From NCBI GenBank assembly GCA_963665395.2, contig OY762251.1, positions 2,542,001 through 2,606,000 on the forward strand: a stretch of DNA of 64,000 bases, read 5' to 3'. Of this stretch, positions 41,833-51,370 are shown piece by piece (positions within the stretch are counted from its first letter, which is position 1; every line of letters begins with the position of its first letter). Origin of the DNA: Bin87 sp963665395 (GTDB taxonomy: Bacteria; Chloroflexota; Dehalococcoidia; Lucifugimonadales; UBA3495). The notes beneath the pieces were generated by a model. It did no database searches. It was not told where the DNA came from and saw only the letters and a list, made by a program, of their open reading frames with translations. The position numbers and the translations under genes are program-made.

Positions 41833-42591
41833 ATGCCGCCGGAAATTCGCGCCATAGGAATTGAGGGACTGCCCGAGGTGCGGGCCGGAGACGACCTGGC
41901 CGGCCAGATTATGGACGCCGCCGCCGCCCAGGGCACCGCCATCGAGGACGGGGACGTGGTAGTGGTGACCCAGAAAATCGTCAGCAAGGCCGAGGGCCGG
42001 GTGATGACCATTGACGAGGTGGAAGCCTCGCCGCTGGCCCTGGCCATCACCGAAGGCCACCGCCGCGACCCGCGCCATACCGAGATGATATTGCGGGAGA
42101 GCCGCCGCGTCGTCCGTATGGACCGGGGCGTGATCATCAGCGAGACCTACCACGGCTACATCTGCGCCAACGCCGGCATCGACGCATCCAACATCCCCGG
42201 CGCCGATGCAATCTGCCTGCTGCCCGTGGACCCGGACGCATCGGCCCGGCGTATCCGCGACAGCATCCGGCAGCGCCTCGGCGTGGATGTGGCGGTGCTG
42301 GTGTCCGACACCTTCGGCCGGCCCTGGCGCAACGGGGCGGTCAACGTCTCCATCGGCGTGGCCGGATTCAATCCGGTGATCAGCTACGTCGGCGAGTTCG
42401 ACCCCCACGGCAACGAATTGCACACCACCACCATCGCGGTGGCCGACGAGCTGGCGGCAACGGCGGAACTGGTGACGGGCAAGCTGCTGGGTGTCCCCGT
42501 GGCCCTCATCAAGGGCTATCCCTACGAGCGCATGGAAGACGCCGACAGCCGGGCCATCGTGCGGGATCCCGACAAGGATTTGTTCCGGTAA
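41833..42591 (+). CDS. cofE: Coenzyme F420-0:L-glutamate ligase
   Basis: 252 residues. VVVVTQKIVSKAEGR, GVIISETYHGYICANAGIDA, VLVSDTFGRPWRNGAVNVSI and the late LIKGYPYER are CofE landmarks. Adds glutamate to F420-0, GTP dependent. Implies the cell makes F420, as used by the LLM enzyme at the right end. No FbiB nitroreductase domain is fused. Confidence 0.94.
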   Translation: MPPEIRAIGIEGLPEVRAGDDLAGQIMDAAAAQGTAIEDGDVVVVTQKIVSKAEGRVMTIDEVEASPLALAITEGHRRDPRHTEMILRESRRVVRMDRGVIISETYHGYICANAGIDASNIPGADAICLLPVDPDASARRIRDSIRQRLGVDVAVLVSDTFGRPWRNGAVNVSIGVAGFNPVISYVGEFDPHGNELHTTTIAVADELAATAELVTGKLLGVPVALIKGYPYERMEDADSRAIVRDPDKDLFR

Positions 42592-42602
42592 CGCGCCTAC
42601 CC

Positions 42603-43289
42603 CTAGCCGCGCAGCCGGCGGTTTTCGGCCTGGAGGCGGGCGATTATTTCGTGGGGATTTTCGTACTCTTCGCCGGTTATGGGGTTGTGGATACGGAAGC
42701 GTCCGTCGCGCCGGCGGAAGTTCAGGTTGAGGACCTGGCTAGTGGACCCTACCGCCCCGTCATCGTATCGGATTAGGGGGAACTGCTCGTACCTGTCGTT
42801 GACCAGTCGCTCGCCGATGATGGCCTGTCCGTAGTGCCGGCCCCCGGTCGGGTCGAAGCGCCAATACTCCTGCACACGGATCATCTGGTATATTTCCCGC
42901 TCGCGGAGACTGTCATTCAGGCGGGTGCTGCGCGATGCCGTCTCCATCACGAAGTCCGGCGGCTTGCCGTTCTGGATCGGGTCGTAGCCTATGCGCCGCC
43001 AGATGGCGTCGGTGTCCACGTCGAAGGCTACCAGACAGTCGGGGATGAGGTGAGGCGGCGGCCCGCTCACTCCGGGGACCGCCGGCGCGTAGTAAATGGG
43101 GATCTGGTCGCCAATTAGGATGGTGGGGTGGTAAGGGTAGTGGTCTCCGGGCGTGAGTATGGCGCGAAGCTTGGCCTTGAGGTCGTCGTTGGGCGCTGAT
43201 TGCTGCATATCTTTGGGATCCAGGGGAAGCTCGGGATAGGGTTCCCAATGCTGGGCGGGAGGTCTGGCTTTGGGCTTTGGCGTGGTCAT
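42603..43289 (-). CDS. Uma2-family endonuclease-like protein
   Basis: 228 residues. LIPDCLVAFDVDTDAIWRRI and KPPDFVMETASRSTRLNDSL give the PD-(D/E)XK core, with YQMIRVQEYWRFDPTGG. Close paralogue of the next gene (43320), about 30 bases apart, so a recent tandem duplication. Short C-terminal coil RLQAENRRLRG. Confidence 0.88.
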   Translation of the reverse strand: MTTPKPKARPPAQHWEPYPELPLDPKDMQQSAPNDDLKAKLRAILTPGDHYPYHPTILIGDQIPIYYAPAVPGVSGPPPHLIPDCLVAFDVDTDAIWRRIGYDPIQNGKPPDFVMETASRSTRLNDSLREREIYQMIRVQEYWRFDPTGGRHYGQAIIGERLVNDRYEQFPLIRYDDGAVGSTSQVLNLNFRRRDGRFRIHNPITGEEYENPHEIIARLQAENRRLRG

Positions 43290-43319
43290 GGCGATATTCC
43301 TTCTGTTCCGGCAGCGCGC

Positions 43320-44033
43320 CTACCCCTCGCCGCGCAGGCGGCGGTTTTCCGCCTGGAGACGGGCAATCTCCGCCTGCTGGCGGGCGTTTTGCTCCCTGGG
43401 ATGCTCGTACTCTTCTCCGGTTGCCGGATTGTAAATCCGGAACTGTTCATCCTGCCAACGGAACTTCATGTTGAGGACCAGGCTGGTGGCGCCCACTGCT
43501 CCATCGGGGTAGCGATTCGGTGGGAATTGACGGTATTGCCCGTTGACCAGTTCCTCCCCGATGATGGCTTGGCCGTAGAACCGGCCCCCGGTGGGGTCGA
43601 ATCGCCAGTATTCCGGCACGCCAATCTGCCGGTAAATTTCCCGCTTGTGCTCCGTGTCGTTGCGGCGCGTGCTATAGGAGGCAACCTCCATAACAAAGTC
43701 TGGCGGCTTGCCGTTCTGTATCGGGTCGTATCCGACCCGCGCCCAGATGGCGGCGGTGTCCACGTCAAAAGCGATCAGGCAGTCGGGGATAACGTGGGGC
43801 GGTGGCCCGCTCACACCCGGCCGAGCCGCCCCGTAGTAAATCGGTATCTGGCTGCCGATCAGGATGGTCGGGTGATACGGATAATGGTACCCCGGCGTCA
43901 ATATCGCGTGGAACTTATCGCGCAGGTCGTCGGTGGGCGGCGTTTGCAGCATATCCTTGGGCTCCGGCGGCAGTTCCGGGTACGGCTCCCATACGGCGGA
44001 AGCTCGGTGGAATTGCGGTTTTGCGGCAGTCAT
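43320..44033 (-). CDS. Uma2-family endonuclease-like protein
   Basis: 237 residues. VIPDCLIAFDVDTAAIWARV and KPPDFVMEVASYSTRRNDTE match the neighbour residue for residue over long stretches; QIGVPEYWRFDPTGGRFYGQ follows. C-terminal coiled coil (REQNARQQAEIARLQAENRR). Upstream copy of the tandem pair. Confidence 0.88.
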   Translation of the reverse strand: MTAAKPQFHRASAVWEPYPELPPEPKDMLQTPPTDDLRDKFHAILTPGYHYPYHPTILIGSQIPIYYGAARPGVSGPPPHVIPDCLIAFDVDTAAIWARVGYDPIQNGKPPDFVMEVASYSTRRNDTEHKREIYRQIGVPEYWRFDPTGGRFYGQAIIGEELVNGQYRQFPPNRYPDGAVGATSLVLNMKFRWQDEQFRIYNPATGEEYEHPREQNARQQAEIARLQAENRRLRGEG

Positions 44034-44104
44034 AGCAGTTCCCCTGTATCGTCATAATAGCCACAGGATGCAACGCATTGCATTGTAAGTGAATGCCGCC
44101 GCCC

Positions 44105-45202
44105 CTACAAACGCAGCGGACGCTGCGTTGCCGCCGGAACCTCCTCCGGGGCATCGGGTTCCGCTATGCCGGCAAAGCCGGATACGCCCACGCCCAGCAG
44201 CCGGAAGGCCCGTCCCGGCGCCAGCTCCCGCTCCAGCAGCGTCCACGCGGTGGCGGCGATCACGGCGTCGTCGTTGGTTACGTCGGGCAGGGTCATCTGG
44301 CGGGTGAAGGTGGTGTAGTCGGCCAGACGGATTTTCACGGTAACGGTGCGTCCGAACAGCGCTTTGCGGGTCAGGGAGTCGGCGACGCTGCCGGAGAGAC
44401 GCTCGATTACCGTCAGCAGTGCTTCGGGGGTAGAGAGGTCTTCGGGAAAAGTGGTCTCGCTGCTTAGTGACTTGGTCTCCCGCGCGGTCTGCACCGGGTC
44501 GTGGTCGATGCCGCGGGCGTGGTCGCGGATGCTGGCGCCGCGCTTGCCGAACTGCCGGGAGAACCAGGCGTCGGGCATATTCGCCAGTTGGCCGATGGTA
44601 TGCACGCCGTCGGCGTTGAGACGGGCGGCGGACTTGGGGCCAACGCCCACCAGCTTGCCCACCGCCAGCGGAGCCAGGAACTCGGCCTCCTGTCCCACCG
44701 GAACGACCACCAACCCATCGGGTTTCTGCAAGTCGGACGCGATCTTGGCGACGCACTTGCCCGTGCCCAGGCCCACGGAAATGGTCAGGCCGACTTCGTT
44801 GGCGATGCGCTCTTTCACGTCAATAGCGATGGCGATGGGCGAGCGCTGCTCCGACGCTGCGGTGACGTCCAGATACGCTTCGTCCAGCGATACCGGCTGG
44901 ATAACCTCCGTAACCTCGCGGAAAACGTCCATCACCCGGGCGGACACTTCCCGGTAGCGGTCGAACCGCGGGCGCATGATGATGCCCTCGGGGCAATGCC
45001 GCACCGCCGTGGCCATGGGCATCGCCGAATGGACGCCGAAATGGCGCGCTTCGTAGGACGCGGTGGCGACCACCCCGCGACCGTCAGGCCGGCCGCCCAC
45101 CAGCACCGGAAGGCCCCGCAGCTCGGGGTTGTCCAGTACCTCCACGGCGGCGTAGAAGGCATCCAGATCGGCGTGAATGATGTGGCGAATCGATGGCGGC
45201 AT
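44105..45202 (-). CDS. dinB: DNA polymerase IV (Y-family)
   Basis: 365 residues. IIHADLDAFYAAVEVLDNPE and QPVSLDEAYLDVTAASEQ supply the catalytic acidic residues; GLGTGKCVAKIASDLQKPDG and the thumb and little-finger regions follow. Translesion synthesis. The C-terminus lacks an obvious long beta-clamp tail. No LexA box was sought in detail. Confidence 0.95.
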   Translation of the reverse strand: MPPSIRHIIHADLDAFYAAVEVLDNPELRGLPVLVGGRPDGRGVVATASYEARHFGVHSAMPMATAVRHCPEGIIMRPRFDRYREVSARVMDVFREVTEVIQPVSLDEAYLDVTAASEQRSPIAIAIDVKERIANEVGLTISVGLGTGKCVAKIASDLQKPDGLVVVPVGQEAEFLAPLAVGKLVGVGPKSAARLNADGVHTIGQLANMPDAWFSRQFGKRGASIRDHARGIDHDPVQTARETKSLSSETTFPEDLSTPEALLTVIERLSGSVADSLTRKALFGRTVTVKIRLADYTTFTRQMTLPDVTNDDAVIAATAWTLLERELAPGRAFRLLGVGVSGFAGIAEPDAPEEVPAATQRPLRL

Positions 45203-45862
45203 CGGCAGGCATTAATGGAATTCCGCTGCTTGCGGTCAATTTTACCCCCGGATGCAGCGCGCGCGCACCCGGCTAACGTCATTCGCAAAGTCCTTTAACT
45301 TCCGCTCGATGACAACCGACCCTTGCCATATCATAGAACGTCCGTGCTATCATACCTCTACAGGCGATAACCGGACCGACGCCGCATCACACCCCGACCG
45401 GGTTCCTGTCAACAACGGCCAACACCTTTCAGCAACAAGTCGCTTACCCGGGCTTCAAAGAGGACGACTGTCCCCGGTCGGCATATCCGGAGCAGTCCCC
45501 TCGGCCACCGCGTCCGCCACAACGCGCCATGCTGGAGGCATGGAGAATAAGAGCAAAAAAGCAAGCGCATTTCCTCCGGCCGTAGGGCTGAAAAACGACA
45601 GGAACCCGGTCAACCCAAATATTTGCCATTGCGCCCCCTTGTCATTGCGACCCCGTACTTGATACGGGGGTGGCAATCCCGTCGCCTGTACATCTTCACT
45701 TTCAATCAACAAGGAGGCCAACATTCACCAACGCCAACGCTGACTGATCGACCCAATCACTCCAACCGGGCGGCAGCCCAATCGCCTGCTTGCTGGCCTG
45801 CCGTCCGTCAAATCCCCAAATCCCGCCGGGAGTTCCGCCCGGGATACAGAAAACGACCCCTG
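45203..45862. other. Gene-free stretch with a nested repeat
   Basis: No supported gene. At 45641-45685 a TCATTGCGA repeat is interrupted by the 19-bp hairpin CCCCGTACTTGATACGGGG (45651-45669) before continuing GTGGCAATCCCGTCG. TTGCCA…TATCAT around 45334-45359 could be a promoter but has a long spacer and no gene follows. Confidence 0.55.
45641..45685. repeat. TCATTGCGA repeat with inserted 19-bp hairpin
   Basis: Compared with other copies (for example 7408 and 10626) the CCCCGTACTTGATACGGGG palindrome replaces the usual GCGTAGC segment, showing one repeat inserted in another. Confidence 0.8.
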
Positions 45863-45912
45863 TTGACAATCCGCCCCCAGCAGTATATGATAACGACATA
45901 CAAATTATCATA
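45863..45912 (+). promoter_or_regulatory. Strong promoter with overlapping operator-like palindrome
   Basis: TTGACA (45863-45868), 17-base spacer, TATGAT (45886-45891). The arms TATGATAA (45886-45893) and TTATCATA (45905-45912) form a perfect inverted repeat across the -10 and start site, as expected for repressor control. Leader of about 80 bases to the small gene at 45981. Confidence 0.65.
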
Positions 45913-45980
45913 GTTGTAGATAAGGCAGCTTGAAATGTGCGTTCGTGACTGAGAACGATAACCGGCTGCAGGGGGCAGAA

Positions 45981-46193
45981 ATGGAGACGACCCTGAAATA
46001 TGCCAGTCTTGATAACAATGCACAGCGGCCGGACGGTTTGCCCGGCATCGCAACTTGGGCGCCCCAGACGCGGCTTTCGCGGCTGATCAGCCGGCTCCGC
46101 CGGTTGTACCGGTGGTACTGGCGGGCCTTCCACTGCGCCGCCGGCAGCGACCTGGAAAACGTGTACTACCGGGAGATTTCCCAGCGGAAGTAG
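45981..46193 (+). CDS. Small basic protein with YWRAF motif, copy 1
   Basis: 70 residues. The C-terminal half LRRLYRWYWRAFHCAAGSDL, then ENVYYREISQRK, parallels the protein at 49316: both read R-x-YWRAF-x4-A-x2-D-x2-N-x-YY-x2-I-x-R. The N-terminal half is variable. No membrane helix. Convergent with, and 17 bases from, the end of an MFS transporter gene. Family not recognised. Confidence 0.65.
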   Translation: METTLKYASLDNNAQRPDGLPGIATWAPQTRLSRLISRLRRLYRWYWRAFHCAAGSDLENVYYREISQRK

Positions 46194-46210
46194 CCCGCGA
46201 CGGCCGCGCG

Positions 46211-47506
46211 TCAGGACTCCAGTCCCGGTAGATCGCCGTCTTCCGTTACCAGCACCCGGTTGGTGCCCTCCATCATCCAGACGACGGCGCAGCCGATAAG
46301 GCTCAGGGACGCGGCCAGCGCCCACACGAAGGTCCGTCCGTAGTACCCGATGCCCAGACCGGCCGCGGCGATCCCCAGGCTGGATCCAATCCGTGAGCCG
46401 ACAATCTGGCGCCCATAGACCCGGGACAACGGGACGCTTCCAAAGTAGCGCCGGTTGATTACCGGATACACCGTGCTTTCGCCGCCGTAGCCAAGGCCGA
46501 ACAGCGCGGCGAGCAGGTACAGCGCCCACACGTCGTGGACCAGGATCATCCCCAGCGCCGGGATGCCCTGCAATGCCAGCGTCGCGAACATCACGACGCG
46601 TCCCTGGATGCGCTCCGCCAGCACGGGCGTCAGCAGCCGGCTGGGCAGGGCGGCGAATTGCGTTACGCTCAGCGCCAGCGCGCCGGTGGTGTAGCCGAAC
46701 TGGTTGGCTACCACCAGGTCGATCAGGAAGACCAGGACGATGCCGTGACCGCCGCAGCCCAGACCGTGGATGATGGGCAGCATCCAGTAAGCCCGGGTGT
46801 GGCGCAACTGCCGACGAACCAGGAACTCCCGAACGTCCGCCATCCGGGCGTTGATCCAGTCCTCATCTTCGAGAGCATCCTCGACCTGCCGCCTCCGTTC
46901 CGGAGCGGCCGGGAAATACAGCGCCAATGCCAGCATGACGACGCTCCCTACCACGCCGAAGGCCAGGAAAGACCAGGTCCATCCCACCGTCCCCAGCGAA
47001 ACGGCCAGAACCGGCGGGAGCAGGCATCCCCCCAGCGCGCCGGCCGTCCATACCAATCCCACCGCCAACCCCTGGGATCGTCTGAACCACGGGGCAACCA
47101 GCCCCATCACCGACACTATGGTTGCCGTGAATACTAGCGACGATACGATGCCATAGGACAGTAAGAAGAGCCACCAGTCGCGCATCACCGCCAGGAGCGT
47201 CATGCCGACGCCATAGAGCAGGGCCGCGGCCAGCAGGGTGCGCCGAGCCCCCAGCCGCCGGCTCGCTTCCCCAACCAACGGGGCCAGGAACCCGCCAAAC
47301 AGGAAAAAGCAGCCGATGACCACGCCGATAATGAGAGGCGACCAGCCAAAACGCATCCCGTCATTTTGCAGCACCGGCACGATCAGGCCGCCGTAGAGCT
47401 GGATGGGGAAGCAAAAGGCCGTGAAAGCGGCCACAATTCCCAGCGCCGCCCAACCCGCCCGCGCCGACTCATTTTCGTTGGCTAGAATCCGAAGAGCGCC
47501 AAGCAT
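46211..47506 (-). CDS. MFS transporter, paralogue 1
   Basis: 431 residues, about 12 membrane helices. GWSPLIIGVVIGCFFLFGGF, GLVAPWFRRSQGLAVGL, IIHGLGCGGHGIVLVFLIDL and YGGESTVYPVINRRYFGSVP; the end reads RVLVTEDGDLPG. Monocarboxylate/OFA-like MFS type. Paralogous to the genes at 47662 and 49639. Confidence 0.88.
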   Translation of the reverse strand: MLGALRILANENESARAGWAALGIVAAFTAFCFPIQLYGGLIVPVLQNDGMRFGWSPLIIGVVIGCFFLFGGFLAPLVGEASRRLGARRTLLAAALLYGVGMTLLAVMRDWWLFLLSYGIVSSLVFTATIVSVMGLVAPWFRRSQGLAVGLVWTAGALGGCLLPPVLAVSLGTVGWTWSFLAFGVVGSVVMLALALYFPAAPERRRQVEDALEDEDWINARMADVREFLVRRQLRHTRAYWMLPIIHGLGCGGHGIVLVFLIDLVVANQFGYTTGALALSVTQFAALPSRLLTPVLAERIQGRVVMFATLALQGIPALGMILVHDVWALYLLAALFGLGYGGESTVYPVINRRYFGSVPLSRVYGRQIVGSRIGSSLGIAAAGLGIGYYGRTFVWALAASLSLIGCAVVWMMEGTNRVLVTEDGDLPGLES

Positions 47507-47661
47507 ATGCGCCGTCCCCCCTCACATACCTTCGTTATCCCTTCCCGCGAACATATATGCTAGGCGGCTGGTCTCAGCGGTAAGAGGGGGCGCCTTCTGC
47601 GGCAGATCGGTATTTTCTCGCGCATGATGTGAATTTCTCCCGATGCGGCGGCGGAGCGGCG

Positions 47662-48987
47662 TTAATTCCCGGCTTGCCGGCTCAGCAGGGCCTCCGCCCC
47701 ATCCTCGCTGACCAGCTCGCGGCGTGTGCTTTCCATGGTCCAGACCAGCCCGAAGCCGGTGAAGTTCAGCGCCACGGCCAACAGGAAAGCGGGAACGTGC
47801 TCAAAGCGGTCTATGAGCAGACCGGCGACGGCGACGGCGACGCTCTGCCCCAGCAAAGCGCCAAGCATCTGCCCGCCATAGGTGCCGGACAGGGGACGGT
47901 AGCCGAAGTAGCAACGGTTGACCACCGGGTACACCGAACTCTCGCCGCCGTAGGCGAGGCCGAACACGGCGGCGGATAAATACAAGGCCCACAAGTCGTG
48001 GGACACCATCAGCGCCAGCGCCGACAGGCCCTGTAGCGCCAGCACGCCGGACATCACGATGCGCCCGTCAATCCGCTCGGCCAGGATAGGCGCCAGCAGC
48101 CGGCTGGGGATGGAGACGAACTGGGAGATGGTCAGCGCCATCGCGCCGGTGACCGGCGAAAACCCATCGTGTACGGCAAAGTCAACCATGAAAACCAGTA
48201 TGATGCCGTGTCCACCGCAGCCGAGACCGTGTATGACGGGCAGATTCCAGAAGGCTTTGGTTCGCCGTATCTGGTCGCGGATGAGCCGCTCGCGAACCAG
48301 GGCCAGTCGTTCCTCTATCCAGGCTTCATCGCCGACCACCGGGGCCCGGCGACGCATACCGGGCGGTTCGCGGAACAGGGCGGCCAGTACTAGGAGGAAA
48401 ACTCCGCCGATGATACCGAAGACCAGGAAGGAAGTGGTCCAGCCCCAGATATCCAGCAGAAAGGCCAGCGCCGGCAAGAGCACGGCGGCGCCCACCGAGC
48501 CGGCGGCCCACGTCAGTCCGATGGCCAGCCCCAGACGCTGCTGGAACCAGGGGGCTACCAACCCCGACAGCGGCACCACGGTTAAGGTGAAGACCAGGGA
48601 CAGAATGACGCTGTAGATGATAAAGAACTGCCAGGGGCGGGTCATAAAGCCCAGCAGGACGATGCCTCCACAGCAGAGGATGGCCGTGGCCAGCAGAATG
48701 GCGCGCCCGCCCAGGCGGTCGCCCAGGAAACCGCAGATGGGCGCAGACAGGCCGCTGACCAGAAAGAAACCGGAGATGGCGATGCCGACGATTCCGGGAG
48801 ACCAGCCGAACAAGCCGCCCTCCGCAACGGAGTGGTGCAGCAGCGGCACCATAAGCCCTCCGAGCACTTGCAGTGGAAATCCAACGGCCTTGAAGAGGCA
48901 CACGATGGTCAGGCTAAGCCAGGCGTACCCCGAGATCTGGTTGTAACCGGCGAACAGCTGCCGCCCATATGACGAAATACGTAACAT
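47662..48987 (-). CDS. MFS transporter, paralogue 2
   Basis: 441 residues. FGWSPGIVGIAISGFFLVSG, GLVAPWFQQRLGLAIGL, VIHGLGCGGHGIILVFMVDF, YGGESSVYPVVNRCYFGYRP and a tail RRELVSEDGAE. Start at 48987, after AAGGAACAGGT, gives an MLRISSYGRQ N-terminus; an earlier in-frame ATG at 49041 is less likely. Confidence 0.88.
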   Translation of the reverse strand: MLRISSYGRQLFAGYNQISGYAWLSLTIVCLFKAVGFPLQVLGGLMVPLLHHSVAEGGLFGWSPGIVGIAISGFFLVSGLSAPICGFLGDRLGGRAILLATAILCCGGIVLLGFMTRPWQFFIIYSVILSLVFTLTVVPLSGLVAPWFQQRLGLAIGLTWAAGSVGAAVLLPALAFLLDIWGWTTSFLVFGIIGGVFLLVLAALFREPPGMRRRAPVVGDEAWIEERLALVRERLIRDQIRRTKAFWNLPVIHGLGCGGHGIILVFMVDFAVHDGFSPVTGAMALTISQFVSIPSRLLAPILAERIDGRIVMSGVLALQGLSALALMVSHDLWALYLSAAVFGLAYGGESSVYPVVNRCYFGYRPLSGTYGGQMLGALLGQSVAVAVAGLLIDRFEHVPAFLLAVALNFTGFGLVWTMESTRRELVSEDGAEALLSRQAGN

Positions 48988-49315
48988 ACCTGTTCCTTTT
49001 CTATAATTATTAGGATGTATATACTGATAAAACCGTATCATCTCTTACGGAAATCGCATAGTGGTTTGGTAGAGTGTCGGGAATGCAAAGCGCCAAACAT
49101 AATTTGTCAGCCCGGGTGGAGTCTGGTACAAGCGGCAAAGCAAACCCCTTGACATCCCAATGGATACCGTATAGGCTGGAAATATAACTAATATTGCTCT
49201 GCTTTTCGGGAAGATTGAAGGTTGGAAGACACTGCACACCATTGGCATGACTCGAACCTGGGACTAAGAGAAAGCGTTGCCCCATAGGCGGGCCAGACCA
49301 AGGGGGGAAAAGGAA
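48988..49315. other. Divergent control region between MFS 2 and small gene 2
   Basis: AT-richer than surroundings. Holds the promoter at 49149-49177 for the small gene, and on the minus strand TATACA near 49015-49020 with GATACGG-TTTTATC as a possible operator for the MFS gene. No gene and no valid tRNA. Confidence 0.5.
49149..49177 (+). promoter_or_regulatory. Predicted promoter of small gene 2
   Basis: TTGACA (49149-49154), 17-base spacer, TAGGCT (49172-49177). Leader of about 130 bases to the ATG at 49316. Confidence 0.6.
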
Positions 49316-49516
49316 ATGATGGAGCACATAGTGAACAATGGAAGGCCCGAACCGGGCCAACTCGTTAACCGCCCTGGCAATGAGCGCCAGGACTGGCCGC
49401 GCCGGCTGCTGAGCGGCTTCGCCAATCTGCGCCGCCGGTACTGGCGGGCCTTTGCGCATACCGCCGAGAACGACTCCGCTAACCGCTACTACGACTCGAT
49501 CCGCCGTCGCCGGTAA
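49316..49516 (+). CDS. Small basic protein with YWRAF motif, copy 2
   Basis: 66 residues, after AAAAGGAA. C-terminal LRRRYWRAFAHTAENDSANR, then YYDSIRRRR, aligned with copy 1 at 45981. Convergent with the third MFS gene and divergent from the second. Very basic tail. Function unknown; repeated pairing with the transporters suggests a regulator or partner. Confidence 0.65.
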   Translation: MMEHIVNNGRPEPGQLVNRPGNERQDWPRRLLSGFANLRRRYWRAFAHTAENDSANRYYDSIRRRR

Positions 49517-49638
49517 GCAACCGGCGCAGTCAAAGCGCGGCCAGCCTGGAAATCGGCCGCCGTTTTCCAAAAGAGCCGGTGTGCGCTCCCCCGGTTTGAC
49601 TCGCAGATCACTCGCTGTGCGGCTTCCTGACAACTCGC

Positions 49639-50991
49639 TTACCTGCTTCTATCGGGGAGCTGCTGGGACAAGTAGCGTGTGATCCGCACTGCGACGCAGG
49701 TGTGGACGCCCACCGGCATATCGCCGTCCTCGGTAACGAGCACGGAGCGGGTTCCCTCAATGTTCCAAATCAGGACCGAGCCGACGAAACTCAGCGCGAT
49801 GGCGATGAGGAAACCGGGGGCATGGCCGAAGTAGTGGATCGCCAGCGCGGCGATAACCAGGGCCAGGCACCGCCCGCCCAACGCGCCCAAGGACTGCCAG
49901 CCGTGGAGGTGGGCCCGCTGGAGGTCGCCGAAATACTGCCGGGTAATCACCGGATAGGCCATGGCTTCACCGCCGTAGGCGAAGCCGAACATGGCGGCGG
50001 CGAAGAACATCGCCCACCAGCCGTCGGCAAAAAGCAGGGCCAGTATTGACAGGCCCTGCAACGCCAGCGTTCCGGATATGGCCAGGCGGCCGCCGCTCTG
50101 CTCGGCGATGGCTGGCATCATTATCCGTCCGGGCAGCCAGCAGAGCATGGCGACGGCCAGCGCCAGCGCGCCGGTCAGCAGAGGGAACCCCTGGGCGACG
50201 ATGAAGTCAACCATAAAAACCAGTACGATGACTTGCGCGCCGCAGCCCAGGCCGCGAACGATGGGCAGCTTATAGTAGCAATGGGTCTTGCGGATCTGTT
50301 CTCGGATGAACCGCCGGCGGACGGCCGACCGCTGCGCCCGAATGCCGGTTTCATCCCGGTCAACCGGCGACGGGTCGCCACCGGGGTTGCGGTACAGAAC
50401 CGCCAAAGTTAGCAGCAGGCCGCCGCCCACCAGTCCGAAGGTGACGAAGCATCGGGTGCCGCCCCAGGCATCCAGCAGAAAAGCCAGCGTCGGGGTGAGC
50501 AGGGCGGCGCCCGTCGCGCCGCCGACCCAGACCAGCGCGATGGTCAACGCCGGGCGATGCCTGAACCAGGGGCCGGTCAGCCCGGTCACCGCCGTGGTTG
50601 ACGCGCTGAAAGCCAGGGCCAGGACGACGCTGTAGGCCAGGAAGAAATGCCACTGGCTGGTGGCAATGCCCATCAGGATCATGCCGGCGCCGTAGAGCAG
50701 GGCCAGGGACAGCAGCATCGCGCGCCGGCCCAGCCGGTCGGCCAGGGCCTGGCAGATGGGCCGGGCCAGGCCGCCGACCAGGAAGAAAGCGGCGATGGCG
50801 AGGCCCGCGCTGCCCAGGGACCACCCGAACTCGCCGCCGTCGGCTGGATCCCGGTGCAGAATAGGGACCGCCAGTCCGCCGTATAACTGCAACGGGAAGA
50901 CGATGGCCTGGAGCAGGACGGCTATGGTCAGGATTACCCAGGCCTGTCCCGGAACATGGCCGTATCCGACGATTTCGCTCAGCTTATGCAA
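49639..50991 (-). CDS. MFS transporter, paralogue 3
   Basis: 450 residues from a TTG start (AGGGAAA upstream). FGWSLGSAGLAIAAFFLVGG, GLTGPWFRHRPALTIAL, VRGLGCGAQVIVLVFMVDFI, YGGEAMAYPVITRQYFGDL and SVLVTEDGDMP. Same family as paralogues 1 and 2, somewhat more diverged. Confidence 0.88.
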   Translation of the reverse strand: MHKLSEIVGYGHVPGQAWVILTIAVLLQAIVFPLQLYGGLAVPILHRDPADGGEFGWSLGSAGLAIAAFFLVGGLARPICQALADRLGRRAMLLSLALLYGAGMILMGIATSQWHFFLAYSVVLALAFSASTTAVTGLTGPWFRHRPALTIALVWVGGATGAALLTPTLAFLLDAWGGTRCFVTFGLVGGGLLLTLAVLYRNPGGDPSPVDRDETGIRAQRSAVRRRFIREQIRKTHCYYKLPIVRGLGCGAQVIVLVFMVDFIVAQGFPLLTGALALAVAMLCWLPGRIMMPAIAEQSGGRLAISGTLALQGLSILALLFADGWWAMFFAAAMFGFAYGGEAMAYPVITRQYFGDLQRAHLHGWQSLGALGGRCLALVIAALAIHYFGHAPGFLIAIALSFVGSVLIWNIEGTRSVLVTEDGDMPVGVHTCVAVRITRYLSQQLPDRSR

Positions 50992-51091
50992 CGATTTCCC
51001 TACTTATTTTCCGAACTGACGTATCGTTAACAGCGCTATGGTTACCCTTTCCCCTATCGGCGGGGTTAGGCTCCTGCACTGATTTGCGCCT

Positions 51092-51121
51092 ATAGTAATT
51101 GCTGATTATAATAATTGTCAA
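51092..51121 (-). promoter_or_regulatory. Predicted promoter of MFS paralogue 3
   Basis: Minus-strand TTGACA (51121-51116), 18-base spacer, TACTAT (51097-51092); leader of about 95 bases to the TTG at 50991. Confidence 0.6.
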
Positions 51122-51140
51122 TAGCAACCTTTGGCATTAA

Positions 51141-51370
51141 CAGGGCTATCGCATTTGGACGGTTTAACGCCCGTCATTCCGGCGAAAGTCGCAGATGCGC
51201 CTTTGGCGTACCGGAATCCAATGGCCGAATTAGTTAGCCTTGTTTCAGATTCGTTCACTGTTTGCCCGATGGACTCCGGCTTTCGCCGGAGTGACGGCAA
51301 AGGGGGTCGGAATGAGGGTAGAGGTGGCCGGAATGACGGGCGTTAAAACATCCATATTGCGATAGCCCTG
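51141..51370. mobile_element. MITE with CAGGG termini, copy C, carrying an internal micro-palindrome
   Basis: 230 bp, starts CAGGGCTATCGCAT and ends ATTGCGATAGCCCTG, with about 45 bases of imperfect terminal repeat including CGTCATTCCGGC. Same family as copy A (14430-14592). A 23-base stretch (TCGCAGATGCGCCTTTGGCG plus TAC) is inserted after GGCGAAAG relative to copy A. No clear target duplication, so one end may be rearranged. Fills part of the gap 50992-51662. Confidence 0.88.

Noticed and set aside
49215..49262. tRNA-like GTCCCAGGTTCGAGTC on the minus strand
   Set aside because: The T-arm stem does not pair and no matching acceptor or anticodon arm follows.
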